Below, one piece after another: positions 33,576 through 42,469 of a DNA stretch of 64,000 bases. The notes beneath the pieces were generated by a model. That model had not been told where the DNA came from and made no database searches. It saw only the letters and a list, made by a program, of their open reading frames with translations. Within the stretch, counting starts at the first letter, position 1. The number at the start of each line of letters is the position of its first letter. The stretch lies in the NCBI RefSeq assembly GCF_018070565.1, contig NZ_JAGPXL010000040.1:1-64000 (forward strand). Reading direction: 5' to 3'. The position numbers and the translations under genes are program-made. Origin of the DNA: Streptomyces sp. B93 (GTDB lineage: Bacteria > Actinomycetota > Actinomycetes > Streptomycetales > Streptomycetaceae).

Positions 33576-33587
33576 TGACAAATGTCA
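33576..33587. promoter_or_regulatory. Candidate operator of the two-component/ABC operon
   Basis: Perfect palindrome TGACA-AA-TGTCA, 59 bp before the ATPase start. Palindromes of this type are common in front of NarL-family-regulated ABC exporter operons in actinobacteria; binding by the operon's own regulator is inference. Confidence 0.5.
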
Positions 33588-33607
33588 GAAGGCTGTGGGG
33601 CAACGAC

Positions 33608-33638
33608 GAAGGCCCCGGTCCATTGGACCGGGGCCTTC
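33608..33638. terminator. Hairpin copy beside tRNA-Gly copy 2
   Basis: gaaggccccggtcca / tggaccggggccttc stem, differing from 29746-29776 by one loop base. It lies just beyond the 3' end of the second tRNA-Gly(GCC). Confidence 0.75.
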
Positions 33639-33642
33639 GATC

Positions 33643-33718
33643 TGGAGCGGACGACGAGGCTCGAACTCGCGACCTCAACCTTGGCAAGGTTGCGCTCTAC
33701 CAACTGAGCTACGTCCGC
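33643..33718 (-). tRNA. tRNA-Gly (anticodon GCC), copy 2
   Basis: Identical in all 76 positions to 29781-29856, with encoded CCA and the same flanking hairpin. Confidence 0.95.
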
Positions 33719-33798
33719 ATTACCTCCGACCAGCTTTCACTGATCGGTGCGAGCACCAGCCTACCTGATCCAGAACACTGGTCGGACCGGCGATGCAG

Positions 33799-33870
33799 AG
33801 CGGGTGACAGGAATCGCACACTGCGCCTTCCCCCTGGAAGGGGGATGTTCTACTACTGAACTACACCCGC
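33799..33870 (-). tRNA. tRNA-Gly (anticodon TCC)
   Basis: 72 nt. GCGGGTG pairs with CACCCGC, anticodon arm CCCCTTCCAGGGG gives TCC, and T arm TGTGCGATTCCTGTCA, where the T loop has GCGATTC in place of TTCGATTC. No CCA is encoded. Reads GGA codons. Confidence 0.9.
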
Positions 33871-34007
33871 ACGCTCCGTGAGCTGGGCTTTCCGGCCCCG
33901 CCCCGCGGCGTGCTCCAGACTCTAGCTGATCACCAGGGGTGCCGCGCAAGTCGGCTCTGCCGAGGGCGGTCTGACCGGCCGTCGGCGGGCCGGGGCCGCC
34001 GCATGCC

Positions 34008-34325
34008 TCAGCGGGCCGCGGCGAACGCCTCGTAGACCTTCTTGGGAATCCGGCCGCGGGCCGGGACGTCCATCTTGTTGGCCTGTGCCCAGGCACGGAC
34101 GGCCGCCGGGTCGGGGGCGACCTCCGTCTGCCGGTAGGCCTTGCCGGACTTCGACCGCTTGCGGCCGGCCTCCACGTACGGCTCCAGGGCCTTCCGCAGT
34201 TTGCTGGCATTGGCTTCATTCAGGTCGATCTCGTACGACTTGCCGTCGAGTCCGAAGGCGATGGTCTCCGCCGCTTCCGAGCCGTCGATGTCGTCAAAGA
34301 GAGTGACCACGACCTTCTGCGCCAC
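34008..34325 (-). CDS. lsrL: Lsr2-family nucleoid protein, LsrL paralogue
   Basis: 105 residues from GTG: MAQKVVVTLFDDIDGSEAAE, dimerisation strands, then the C-terminal DNA-binding domain AVRAWAQANKMDVPARGRIP with the minor-groove RGR triad. Lsr2 proteins bind AT-rich DNA and silence foreign genes. Position between the transport operon and purS matches the second Lsr2 homologue (LsrL) of Streptomyces; the main Lsr2 gene is elsewhere in those genomes. Confidence 0.93.
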   Translation of the reverse strand: MAQKVVVTLFDDIDGSEAAETIAFGLDGKSYEIDLNEANASKLRKALEPYVEAGRKRSKSGKAYRQTEVAPDPAAVRAWAQANKMDVPARGRIPKKVYEAFAAAR

Positions 34326-34704
34326 GAATATCGGTCCCTTCGTGCGGCACATCTATACCGCTCAACTGCGATGACGTGCCGAGTATCGGCTATTGCCAAT
34401 TCATTTGTACAGTGCCCGGCAAACGAATGTGAAGCCTGACTAAATCTCCCCGCGTGTCCGAGCGCAATAGGTTTCGCCTGGGAGATTCGGGATCTTTCCC
34501 GGAACTTTTCATGAACGGCCCTCTTCGGTGCCCTCTTCGATGCGGGATCGTGATGATCTGCATGATCGCGGTGGGGTGCATGTCCAAGTGATCCGTAGTT
34601 TCCTCCAAATCTACCCGCGTAGAAATTTTGTGCGGGTAGTCTGAAGAGACCTGTCTGAAGCCAGTGGCAGGAACCTGCTCAGCACCACACCACCGGGAGT
34701 GCCA
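34326..34704. other. AT-richer intergenic region upstream of purS and lsrL
   Basis: 379 bp with markedly lower G+C than its neighbours and no convincing gene. It contains the divergent promoters for lsrL and purS and a hairpin (34611-34639: CTACCCGC / GCGGGTAG, 13-nt loop) about 66 bp before the purS start, followed by a small GCAGG-AA-CCTGC stem. The tract may itself be a binding target for Lsr2-type proteins. Confidence 0.6.
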
Positions 34705-34968
34705 GTGGCACGCGTCGTAGTCGACGTCATGCTCAAGCCGGAGATCCTCGACCCCCAGGGCCAGGCGGTGCAGCGCGCACTGCCGCGGCTGGGTTTCGAC
34801 GGCATCTCCGACGTACGTCAGGGAAAGCGATTCGAACTCGAAGTGGACGGACCGGTCGACGAGGCCGTCCTCGCCCGCATCCATGAGCTCGCGGAATCCT
34901 TCCTCGCCAACACCGTGATCGAGGACTTCACCGTGAAGGTGGAGGAAGTCGCGGAGGCCGTCAAGTGA
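34705..34968 (+). CDS. purS: FGAM synthase subunit PurS
   Basis: 87 residues. MARVVVDVMLKPEILDPQGQAVQRAL and VRQGKRFELEVDG are the PurS signatures. It forms the FGAM synthetase complex with PurQ and PurL and channels ammonia. GTG 34705 with GGGAG five bases upstream; GTG 34699 would add two residues. The stop overlaps purQ (GTGA). Confidence 0.95.
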   Translation: MARVVVDVMLKPEILDPQGQAVQRALPRLGFDGISDVRQGKRFELEVDGPVDEAVLARIHELAESFLANTVIEDFTVKVEEVAEAVK

Positions 34969-35645
34969 CCGCTCGTATTGGCGTCGTCACTTTCCCGGGC
35001 AGCCTCGACGACCGGGACACACAGCGCGCGATCCGCCTCGCGGGTGCCGAACCCGTCGCCCTCTGGCACAAGGACAAGGACCTCAAGCAGGTCGACGCCG
35101 TTGTCCTGCCTGGCGGTTTCTCCTACGGCGACTATCTGCGCGCCGGAGCCATCTCCCGCTTCTCGCCGGTGATGGAGACCGTCATCGACCAGGCGAAGGC
35201 CGGACTGCCGGTGCTCGGCATCTGCAACGGCTTCCAGGTCCTCACCGAGGCCCACCTGCTGCCCGGCGGCATGCTCGGCAACGACCACCTGCACTTCATC
35301 TGCCGCGACCAGAAGCTGCGGGTGGAGAACGCGTCCACCGCCTGGACCAGCGACTACGAGAGCGGGCAGGAGATCCACATCCCGCTCAAGAACATGGACG
35401 GCCGCTACGTCGCCGACCAGTACACGCTGGACCAGCTGGAGGCCGAGGGCCGCGTCGCCTTCCGCTACCTCGACTTCAACCCCAACGGCTCGCTCAACGA
35501 CATCGCCGGCATCACCAACGAGGCGGGCAACGTCGTCGGCCTGATGCCGCACCCCGAGCACGCCGTGGAGCCGCTGATCGGCACCGGCCGCACCGACGGC
35601 CTGCCCTTCTTCACCTCGATCCTCAAGAAGCTGGTCACCGCATGA
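34965..35645 (+). CDS. purQ: FGAM synthase glutaminase subunit PurQ
   Basis: 226 residues, class I glutamine amidotransferase. Nucleophile Cys87 in GICNGFQ, catalytic His196 and Glu198 in PHPEH; PGGFSYGDYLRAG is typical of PurQ. It supplies ammonia to PurL. Overlaps purS by 4 bp and purL by 4 bp, so purSQL is a translationally coupled operon. Confidence 0.97.
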   Translation: MTARIGVVTFPGSLDDRDTQRAIRLAGAEPVALWHKDKDLKQVDAVVLPGGFSYGDYLRAGAISRFSPVMETVIDQAKAGLPVLGICNGFQVLTEAHLLPGGMLGNDHLHFICRDQKLRVENASTAWTSDYESGQEIHIPLKNMDGRYVADQYTLDQLEAEGRVAFRYLDFNPNGSLNDIAGITNEAGNVVGLMPHPEHAVEPLIGTGRTDGLPFFTSILKKLVTA

Positions 35646-37900
35646 GCAGGACGCCTCTGGACACGGTCGAGCACGCGGCCGCGACCCCCGACGTCGAGCT
35701 GCCCTGGGCCGAACTCGGCCTGAAGAAGGACGAGTACGAGCGGGTCGTGGAGATCCTCGGCCGCCGCCCCACCGGCGCCGAACTCGCCATGTACTCCGTG
35801 ATGTGGTCCGAGCACTGCTCGTACAAGAGCAGCAAGGTCCACCTCCGCCAGTTCGGCGAGAAGGCCCCCGAGAACGACGCCCTCCTCGTCGGTATCGGCG
35901 AGAACGCGGGCGTCGTCGACGTCGGCCAGGGCTACGCCGTCACCTTCAAGGTGGAGTCGCACAACCACCCGTCGTACGTGGAGCCCTACCAGGGCGCCGC
36001 GACCGGCGTCGGCGGCATCGTCCGCGACATCATCGCCATGGGCGCCCGCCCGGTCGCCGTCGTCGACCCGCTGCGCTTCGGCGCCGCCGACCACCCCGAC
36101 ACCAAGCGCGTCCTGCCGGGCGTCGTCGCGGGCATCGGCGGCTACGGCAACTGCCTGGGCCTGCCCAACATCGGCGGCGAGGTCGTCTTCGACGCCGTCT
36201 ACCAGGGCAACCCGCTGGTCAACGCCGGATGCATCGGCGTCATGCGGCACGAGGACATCCACCTCGCCAAGGCGTCCGGCGCGGGCAACAAGGTCATCCT
36301 GTACGGCGCCCGCACGGGCGGCGACGGCATCGGCGGCGCCTCCATCCTCGCCTCCGAGACCTTCGACGACGCCAAGCCGTCCAAGCGCCCGGCCGTCCAG
36401 GTCGGCGACCCCTTCCAGGAGAAGCTGCTCATCGAGTGCACCCTGGAGGCGTTCCAGGAGAAGCTCGTCGTCGGCATCCAGGACCTCGGCGCCGCGGGCC
36501 TGTCCTGCGCGACCAGCGAGCTGGCGTCCAACGGCTCCGGCGGCATGACCGTCACCCTGGACGACGTACCCCTGCGCGACTCGACGCTCTCCCCCGAGGA
36601 GATCCTGATGTCGGAGTCGCAGGAACGCATGTGCGCGGTGGTGGAGCCGGACAAGGTGGACCGCTTCCTCGCCATCTGCGAGAAGTGGGACGTCATCGCC
36701 ACCGTCATCGGCGAGGTGACGGACGGCGACCGGCTGGAGATCTACTGGCACGGCGAGAAGATCGTCGACGTCGACCCCCGCACGGTCGCCCACGAGGGCC
36801 CCACCTACGAGCGCCCCTACGCCCGCCCGGCCTGGCAGGACACCCTCCAGGCGGACGACGCCAACAAGCTGCCCCGCCCGGAGACGGCGGAGGAGCTGAA
36901 GGCCCAGGTCCTGAAGCTGGTCGCGTCCCCGAACCAGGCGTCCAAGAAGTGGATCACGTCCCAGTACGACCACTTCGTGCAGGGCAACACCGTCCTCGCC
37001 CAGCCCGAGGACTCCGGCATGATCCGCATCGACGAGGAGACCGGCCTCGGCGTCGCCATCGCCACGGACGGCAACGGCCGGTACGCCAAGCTGGACCCGT
37101 ACAAGGGCGCCCAGCTCGCCCTCGCCGAGGCCTACCGCAACGTGGCGACGACCGGCGCCAAGCCGCTCGCCGTCTCCGACTGCCTGAACTTCGGCTCGCC
37201 GGAGGACCCGGCGGTGATGTGGCAGTTCGCCGAGGCGGTACGCGGTCTCGCGGACGCCTGCCAGCAGCTCGGCACCCCGGTGACCGGCGGCAACGTCTCC
37301 CTCTACAACCAGACGGGCGAGGCCGCCATCCACCCGACGCCGGTCGTCGCGGTCCTGGGCGTCATCGACGACGTCGCCCGCCGCACCCCGGTCGCCTTCA
37401 GGGAAGAGGGCCAGCTCCTCTACCTCCTCGGCGACACCAAGGAGGAGTTCGGCGGCTCGGCCTGGTCCCAGGTCGTCCACGACCACCTCGGCGGGCTGCC
37501 GCCCGAGGTCGACCTGGAGCGTGAGCGGCTGCTCGCCGAGGTCCTGATCTCGGCCTCCCGCGACGGCATGATCGACGCCGCGCACGACCTGTCCGACGGC
37601 GGTCTGATCCAGGCGGTCGTCGAGTCGGCGCTGCTCGGCGGCAAGGGCGCGCGGCTGGTCGTACCGGACGGGCTCGACGCGTTCACCTTCCTGCTCTCCG
37701 AGTCCGCGGGCCGCGCGATCGTCGCCGTCCCCCGCTCGGAGGAGGTCCGCCTGAACGACATGTGCGGCGCCCGCGGCCTGCCCGCCACCCGCATCGGCGT
37801 CATCGACGGCGACACGGTCGAGGTCCAGGGCGAGTTCTCCCTCACCCTGACCGAGCTGCGTGAGGCCCACGAGGGCACGATCCCGGCCCTGCTGGCCTGA
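35642..37900 (+). CDS. purL: FGAM synthase subunit PurL
   Basis: 752 residues, the small-type PurL. Signatures MWSEHCSYKSSK (catalytic His region), KVESHNHPSYVEPYQGAATG, and two AIR-synthase-like halves with DLSDGGLIQAV near the end. It converts FGAR to FGAM with ATP and PurQ ammonia. ATG overlaps purQ stop. Followed by a strong hairpin at 37912. Confidence 0.97.
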   Translation: MSRTPLDTVEHAAATPDVELPWAELGLKKDEYERVVEILGRRPTGAELAMYSVMWSEHCSYKSSKVHLRQFGEKAPENDALLVGIGENAGVVDVGQGYAVTFKVESHNHPSYVEPYQGAATGVGGIVRDIIAMGARPVAVVDPLRFGAADHPDTKRVLPGVVAGIGGYGNCLGLPNIGGEVVFDAVYQGNPLVNAGCIGVMRHEDIHLAKASGAGNKVILYGARTGGDGIGGASILASETFDDAKPSKRPAVQVGDPFQEKLLIECTLEAFQEKLVVGIQDLGAAGLSCATSELASNGSGGMTVTLDDVPLRDSTLSPEEILMSESQERMCAVVEPDKVDRFLAICEKWDVIATVIGEVTDGDRLEIYWHGEKIVDVDPRTVAHEGPTYERPYARPAWQDTLQADDANKLPRPETAEELKAQVLKLVASPNQASKKWITSQYDHFVQGNTVLAQPEDSGMIRIDEETGLGVAIATDGNGRYAKLDPYKGAQLALAEAYRNVATTGAKPLAVSDCLNFGSPEDPAVMWQFAEAVRGLADACQQLGTPVTGGNVSLYNQTGEAAIHPTPVVAVLGVIDDVARRTPVAFREEGQLLYLLGDTKEEFGGSAWSQVVHDHLGGLPPEVDLERERLLAEVLISASRDGMIDAAHDLSDGGLIQAVVESALLGGKGARLVVPDGLDAFTFLLSESAGRAIVAVPRSEEVRLNDMCGARGLPATRIGVIDGDTVEVQGEFSLTLTELREAHEGTIPALLA

Positions 37901-37911
37901 CGGCCGGCACC

Positions 37912-37945
37912 CGAAGGCCCCGCACGAGTGCGTGCGGGGCCTTCG
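37912..37945 (+). terminator. Hairpin terminator of the purSQL operon
   Basis: 14-bp perfect stem cgaaggccccgcac / gtgcggggccttcg with 6-nt loop, 12 bp after the purL stop. Confidence 0.8.
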
Positions 37946-38017
37946 CCGTCAGTCTCACCGGAGGGCGCCTCGCATTCCGGGAGACGCCCGGCTTCCCCAC
38001 CTCATAGGCTCACCCCC

Positions 38018-38815
38018 ATGCCGCCAGCCCGAAAGCGCCCCCGCGCCTACGACCCCGCCAAGACCCGCGCCGCCGTCCTCGCCCAGTTCGGCAACGTCCG
38101 GGCGGCCGTCCGCACGCTCACCCCCGAGCAGCTCGCGCTGCCGACGAGGCTCGGGGAGTGGACCGTGCGGGAGCTGGTGGCGCACGTCGGGATGGCGCTG
38201 GCGGCCGTGCACCGGCTGCTCGACGAACCGGAGCCCGCCCGGCGCGACGGCGCCCTCCTCGACTGGCCGTCCGCGATCGTCGCCGACGCCCCCGAGATCG
38301 CCGAACGCGCCCAGCACCTGGCCGACCGGCACCCCGACCTCGAAGCACACCTCACCGAGGTCGAACGGCAGTTCGCCACCGACCTCGACGCCCACCCCGG
38401 CACCCGCCTCCTCCCCACCAGCGCGGGCGCCCTCCCGCTCGACGACTACGTCGTCACCCGCACCGTCGAACTCGTCGTCCACACCGACGACCTGAACGCC
38501 GCCGTCGCCGGCCTGGACATCCCGTACGACCGTCAGGCCCTCGCCGCCTGCACCCGCCTCCTCGCCGACGCCCTCGCCGCGAAGGCCCCCGGCGGCGCGA
38601 CGGAGGTGCGGATCCCGCCGTACGCCGTGGTCCAGTGCGTCCAGGGGCCCCGGCACACCCGCGGCACCCCGCCCAACGTCGTCGAGACCGACCCGCTCAC
38701 CTGGGTCCGGCTGGCCACCGGGCGGCTGACCTGGCCGGACGCCATCGCGGACGCCAAGGTCAGCGCCAGCGGCGAGCGGGCCGACCTGGCGGCGCTCCTC
38801 CCGCTGCTCTCCTGA
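38018..38815 (+). CDS. Maleylpyruvate isomerase/mycothiol-dependent DinB-like family protein
   Basis: 265 residues. The N-terminal four-helix DinB-like domain has LPTRLGEWTVRELVAHVGMAL with the metal His of ELVAH; LDDYVVTRTVELVVHTDDL carries the second conserved His region. The C-terminal SCP2-like domain ends the protein. Such enzymes are often mycothiol-dependent; the substrate is unknown. Start ATG 38018 (MPPARKRPRAYDPAKTRAAV). Confidence 0.85.
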   Translation: MPPARKRPRAYDPAKTRAAVLAQFGNVRAAVRTLTPEQLALPTRLGEWTVRELVAHVGMALAAVHRLLDEPEPARRDGALLDWPSAIVADAPEIAERAQHLADRHPDLEAHLTEVERQFATDLDAHPGTRLLPTSAGALPLDDYVVTRTVELVVHTDDLNAAVAGLDIPYDRQALAACTRLLADALAAKAPGGATEVRIPPYAVVQCVQGPRHTRGTPPNVVETDPLTWVRLATGRLTWPDAIADAKVSASGERADLAALLPLLS

Positions 38816-38861
38816 CGAAGGCACCGGGAACCAACCACCCCACCCGCCCCGTCGAAGCGGC

Positions 38862-39677
38862 ATGGACAGGCAGACGCACCGCACGACCCTTACCGTCACC
38901 GCCCTCGCCCTCCTCCCGCTGGCCGCGGCCTGCGGCACCGAGAAGGCCGGGGACACGGGCCGGGGCGGCGACTCGGCCGAACCCCGCAGCCCCCTGACCG
39001 GCGTCCACTGGACGGTCGACAGCGTCACCGTGGACGGCACCACCCACAAGGCGCCCGCCGCGGCCCGCGTCCACATCGACGACAGCGGCAGGGCCCAGGG
39101 CAACTACGGCTGCAACCACTTCAGCGCCCGGGCCAGCATCGACGGCGACCGCATCCGCTTCTCCGACGCGGCCTCCACCGAGATGGGCTGCGACGACCTG
39201 AACTTCGAGGAGCACCTCGCCCGCACCCTCCTCGACGACACCCTCCGGGCGAAGGCGGCCGACGGCCACCTCACCCTCACCACCGGCTCCGGCGACACCG
39301 TCCGCCTGACCGAGGAGAAGGACGCCCCGCTGTACGGCACCCGCTGGACCGTCACCGGGCTCGGCAGCGGCGAGACCAGCCAGTCCCTGCCGTCCGGCAC
39401 CGAGGGCAGGGCGCACCTCACCTTCGACGACAAGACCGGCAAGGTCACCGGGAGCGTCGGCTGCAACCGGGTCACCGCGCGCGCCACGGTCGGCGACGGC
39501 ACCATCACCCTGGGCACGCCGTCCACCACCCGAAGGATGTGCGACGCCTCACTCATGGAACTGGAGAAGCGGCTGCTGGGCCTCTTCGACAGCAAGGTCG
39601 ACTACCGCCTCGATCACCGCAGCCTCACGCTGACCAGCGCAAACGGTGAGAGCGTCAGCACCAACGCCGACATGTGA
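38862..39677 (+). CDS. Lipoprotein with two META (HslJ-like) domains
   Basis: 271 residues. Signal peptide with lipobox LAAAC (Cys25), then two META domains: WTVDSVTVDG...GNYGCNHFSA and WTVTGLGSGE...GSVGCNRVTA, each with the GCN motif and a later Cys (EMGCDDL, RMCDASL) that may form a disulfide. HslJ proteins are linked to novobiocin or heat response in enterics. Predicted surface-anchored. Confidence 0.88.
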   Translation: MDRQTHRTTLTVTALALLPLAAACGTEKAGDTGRGGDSAEPRSPLTGVHWTVDSVTVDGTTHKAPAAARVHIDDSGRAQGNYGCNHFSARASIDGDRIRFSDAASTEMGCDDLNFEEHLARTLLDDTLRAKAADGHLTLTTGSGDTVRLTEEKDAPLYGTRWTVTGLGSGETSQSLPSGTEGRAHLTFDDKTGKVTGSVGCNRVTARATVGDGTITLGTPSTTRRMCDASLMELEKRLLGLFDSKVDYRLDHRSLTLTSANGESVSTNADM

Positions 39678-39713
39678 GGCACTTCACACCGATCTGTCGC
39701 ACGGATTCCCCAA

Positions 39714-39743
39714 TTCGGACCAGTGGTCGATCTCGCCTACACT
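39714..39743 (+). promoter_or_regulatory. Candidate purF promoter giving a leaderless transcript
   Basis: TTCGGA (39714) and TACACT (39738) with 18-bp spacing. The expected start point is at or next to the purF GTG (39751), and no ribosome-binding site is seen before that GTG. Confidence 0.5.
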
Positions 39744-39750
39744 CGGAGCC

Positions 39751-41277
39751 GTGCCACGTGGTGACGGTCGACTCAATCACGATCTGCTTCCCGGCGAAAA
39801 GGGCCCCCAGGACGCTTGCGGCGTCTTCGGTGTCTGGGCTCCGGGCGAAGAGGTCGCAAAGCTCACTTACTTCGGGCTCTACGCCCTCCAGCATCGGGGT
39901 CAGGAATCCGCGGGAATCGCGGTCAGCAACGGCTCCCAGATCCTCGTCTTCAAGGACATGGGCCTGGTCTCCCAGGTCTTCGACGAGACCTCGCTCGGTT
40001 CGCTCCAGGGTCATATCGCGGTCGGACACGCCCGCTACTCGACCACCGGCGCCTCCGTGTGGGAGAACGCCCAGCCGACGTTCCGCGCCACCGCGCACGG
40101 TTCCATCGCGCTCGGCCACAACGGCAACCTGGTCAACACGGCGCAGCTCGCCGAAATGGTCGCCGACCTGCCCAAGGACAACGGCCGCTCCACCCGCGTG
40201 GCCGCCACCAACGACACCGACCTGCTGACCGCGCTGCTCGCGGCCCAGGTCGACGAGGACGGCAAGCCGCTGACCGTCGAGGAAGCGGCCCCCGTGGTCC
40301 TGCCGAAGGTCCGCGGCGCGTTCTCGCTGATCTTCATGAACGAGCACACGCTCTACGCGGCCCGCGACCCGCAGGGCATCCGCCCCCTGGTCCTCGGCCG
40401 GCTGGAGCGCGGCTGGGTGGTCGCCTCCGAGTCCGCCGCCCTCGACATCGTCGGCGCCAGCTTCGTCCGCGAGATAGAGCCTGGCGAGTTCATCGCCATC
40501 GACGAGAACGGTCTGCGCTCCTCCCGATTCGCGGAAGCGAAGCCCAAGGGCTGTGTCTTCGAGTACGTGTACCTGGCCCGCCCGGACACGGACATCGCCG
40601 GGCGGAACGTCTACCTGTCCCGTGTGGAGATGGGCCGCAAGCTCGCCGCCGAGGCCCCCGTCGAGGCCGACCTGGTCATAGCGACCCCGGAGTCCGGCAC
40701 CCCGGCCGCGATCGGTTACGCGGAGGCCTCCGGCATCCCCTTCGGCGCCGGCCTGGTCAAGAACGCCTACGTCGGGCGTACGTTCATCCAGCCCTCGCAG
40801 ACCATCCGCCAGCTCGGCATCCGCCTGAAGCTGAACCCGCTGAAGGAAGTCATCAAGGGTAAGCGGCTGGTCGTCGTCGACGACTCCATCGTCCGCGGCA
40901 ACACCCAGCGCGCCCTGGTCCGCATGCTCCGCGAGGCGGGCGCCGCCGAGGTCCACATCCGGATCTCCTCGCCGCCCGTGAAGTGGCCCTGCTTCTTCGG
41001 CATCGACTTCGCCACCCGCGCCGAGCTGATCGCCAACGGCATGTCGGTCGACGAGATCGGCCGCTCGCTGGGCGCCGACTCGCTGGCGTACATCTCCCTC
41101 GACGGCATGATCGACGCGACCAGCATCGCCAAGCCGAACCTGTGCCGTGCCTGCTTCGACGGCGAGTACCCGATGGAGCTGCCGGACCCCGAGCTGCTCG
41201 GCAAGCAGCTGCTGGAGACCGAGCTGGCCGCCGGGCCCGCCGCCACGGCCGCCGCCGACGCCATCCGTCGCCCATAG
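39751..41277 (+). CDS. purF: Amidophosphoribosyltransferase
   Basis: 508 residues. A propeptide of about 22 residues precedes the N-terminal nucleophile Cys23 (QDACGVFGVW); AVGHARYSTTG and GHNGNLVN complete the Ntn glutaminase domain; VVVDDSIVRGNTQ is the PRPP-binding loop. It carries out the committed step of purine synthesis. Conserved cysteines in the C-terminal half (WPCFFG, LCRACFDG) are compatible with the Fe-S cluster of this class. Upstream in-frame ATGs fall inside the META gene and are rejected. Confidence 0.97.
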   Translation: MPRGDGRLNHDLLPGEKGPQDACGVFGVWAPGEEVAKLTYFGLYALQHRGQESAGIAVSNGSQILVFKDMGLVSQVFDETSLGSLQGHIAVGHARYSTTGASVWENAQPTFRATAHGSIALGHNGNLVNTAQLAEMVADLPKDNGRSTRVAATNDTDLLTALLAAQVDEDGKPLTVEEAAPVVLPKVRGAFSLIFMNEHTLYAARDPQGIRPLVLGRLERGWVVASESAALDIVGASFVREIEPGEFIAIDENGLRSSRFAEAKPKGCVFEYVYLARPDTDIAGRNVYLSRVEMGRKLAAEAPVEADLVIATPESGTPAAIGYAEASGIPFGAGLVKNAYVGRTFIQPSQTIRQLGIRLKLNPLKEVIKGKRLVVVDDSIVRGNTQRALVRMLREAGAAEVHIRISSPPVKWPCFFGIDFATRAELIANGMSVDEIGRSLGADSLAYISLDGMIDATSIAKPNLCRACFDGEYPMELPDPELLGKQLLETELAAGPAATAAADAIRRP

Positions 41278-41320
41278 GCGCCCGCAATACCTGCCGTACG
41301 ACACGAAGGTTCTCAAAGCC

Positions 41321-42388
41321 ATGTCTGAGACAACTGGTGCCAGCTACGCAGCAGCGGGCGTCGACATCGAGGCGGGCGACCGCGCGGTGGAGCTGATGAA
41401 GGAGTGGGTGAAGAAGACCCAGCGCCCCGAGGTCCTCGGCGGCCTCGGCGGTTTCGCCGGACTCTTCGACGCCTCCGCCCTCAAGCGCTACGAGCGTCCG
41501 CTGCTCGCCTCCGCCACGGACGGCGTCGGCACGAAGGTCGACATCGCCCGCCGGCTGGGCGTCTACGACACGATCGGCCACGACCTGGTGGCGATGGTCA
41601 TGGACGACATCGTGGTGTGCGGCGCCGAACCGCTGTTCATGACCGACTACATCTGCGTCGGCAAGGTCCACCCCGAGCGCGTCGCCGCCATCGTCAAGGG
41701 CATCGCCGAGGGCTGTGTCCTGGCCGGATGCGCCCTGGTGGGCGGCGAGACGGCCGAACACCCGGGCCTGCTCGGCGAGGACGACTTCGATGTGGCGGGC
41801 GCCGGTACGGGCGTCGTGGAGGCGGACCGGCTGCTCGGCCCCGATCGCATCCGCACGGGTGACGCGGTGATCGCCATGGCGTCCTCCGGCCTTCACTCCA
41901 ACGGGTACTCGCTGGTCCGGCACGTCCTGCTCAACCAGGCGGGCCTGTCGCTGGACGCGGAGATCGCCGACCTGGGCCGCACCCTCGGTGAGGAACTCCT
42001 CGTCCCGACCAAGATCTACTCGCTGGACTGCCTGGCCCTGACCCGCACCACCGAGGTGCACGCCTTCAGCCACATCACCGGCGGCGGGCTCGCGGCCAAC
42101 CTCGCCCGGGTCATCCCCGACGGACTGCACGCGACCGTCGACCGCTCGACCTGGACCCCGGCCCCGGTCTTCGACCTCGTCGGCCGGACCGGCGACGTCG
42201 AACGGCTGGAGCTGGAGAAGACCCTGAACATGGGCGTCGGCATGATCGCGATCGTCCCCGAGGAGTCCACCGACGTGGCTCTCGCGACCCTCGCCGACCG
42301 TGGCGTGGACGCCTGGGTGGCCGGAGAGATCACCGACCGTGGCGATCACACCACGGGCGCGGCGCTGACCGGTGACTACGCGAGCTGA
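41321..42388 (+). CDS. purM: Phosphoribosylformylglycinamidine cyclo-ligase (AIR synthase)
   Basis: 355 residues. ASATDGVGTKVDIAR, DLVAMVMDDIVVCGAEPLFM, GGETAEHPGL and SSGLHSNGYSLVR are family signatures. It closes FGAM to AIR. It lies 43 bp after purF in the same direction, most likely co-transcribed. Confidence 0.97.
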   Translation: MSETTGASYAAAGVDIEAGDRAVELMKEWVKKTQRPEVLGGLGGFAGLFDASALKRYERPLLASATDGVGTKVDIARRLGVYDTIGHDLVAMVMDDIVVCGAEPLFMTDYICVGKVHPERVAAIVKGIAEGCVLAGCALVGGETAEHPGLLGEDDFDVAGAGTGVVEADRLLGPDRIRTGDAVIAMASSGLHSNGYSLVRHVLLNQAGLSLDAEIADLGRTLGEELLVPTKIYSLDCLALTRTTEVHAFSHITGGGLAANLARVIPDGLHATVDRSTWTPAPVFDLVGRTGDVERLELEKTLNMGVGMIAIVPEESTDVALATLADRGVDAWVAGEITDRGDHTTGAALTGDYAS

Positions 42389-42420
42389 CATCGGCTGTGC
42401 CGCCCGGTGGGCAGCACAGA

Positions 42421-42452
42421 ACCCGGTCGGTGACCGAAGTCACCGACCGGGT
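42421..42452. terminator. Bidirectional hairpin between purM and the DUF3073 gene
   Basis: 14-bp perfect stem acccggtcggtgac / gtcaccgaccgggt with CGAA loop between convergent genes. Confidence 0.8.
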
Positions 42453-42469
42453 GAATGCTCAGAGCAGAG

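Noticed and set aside
35465..37870. 801-codon minus-strand frame across purQ and purL
   Set aside because: Antisense shadow of purL; low-complexity Val/Asp/Gly-rich composition and no family resemblance.
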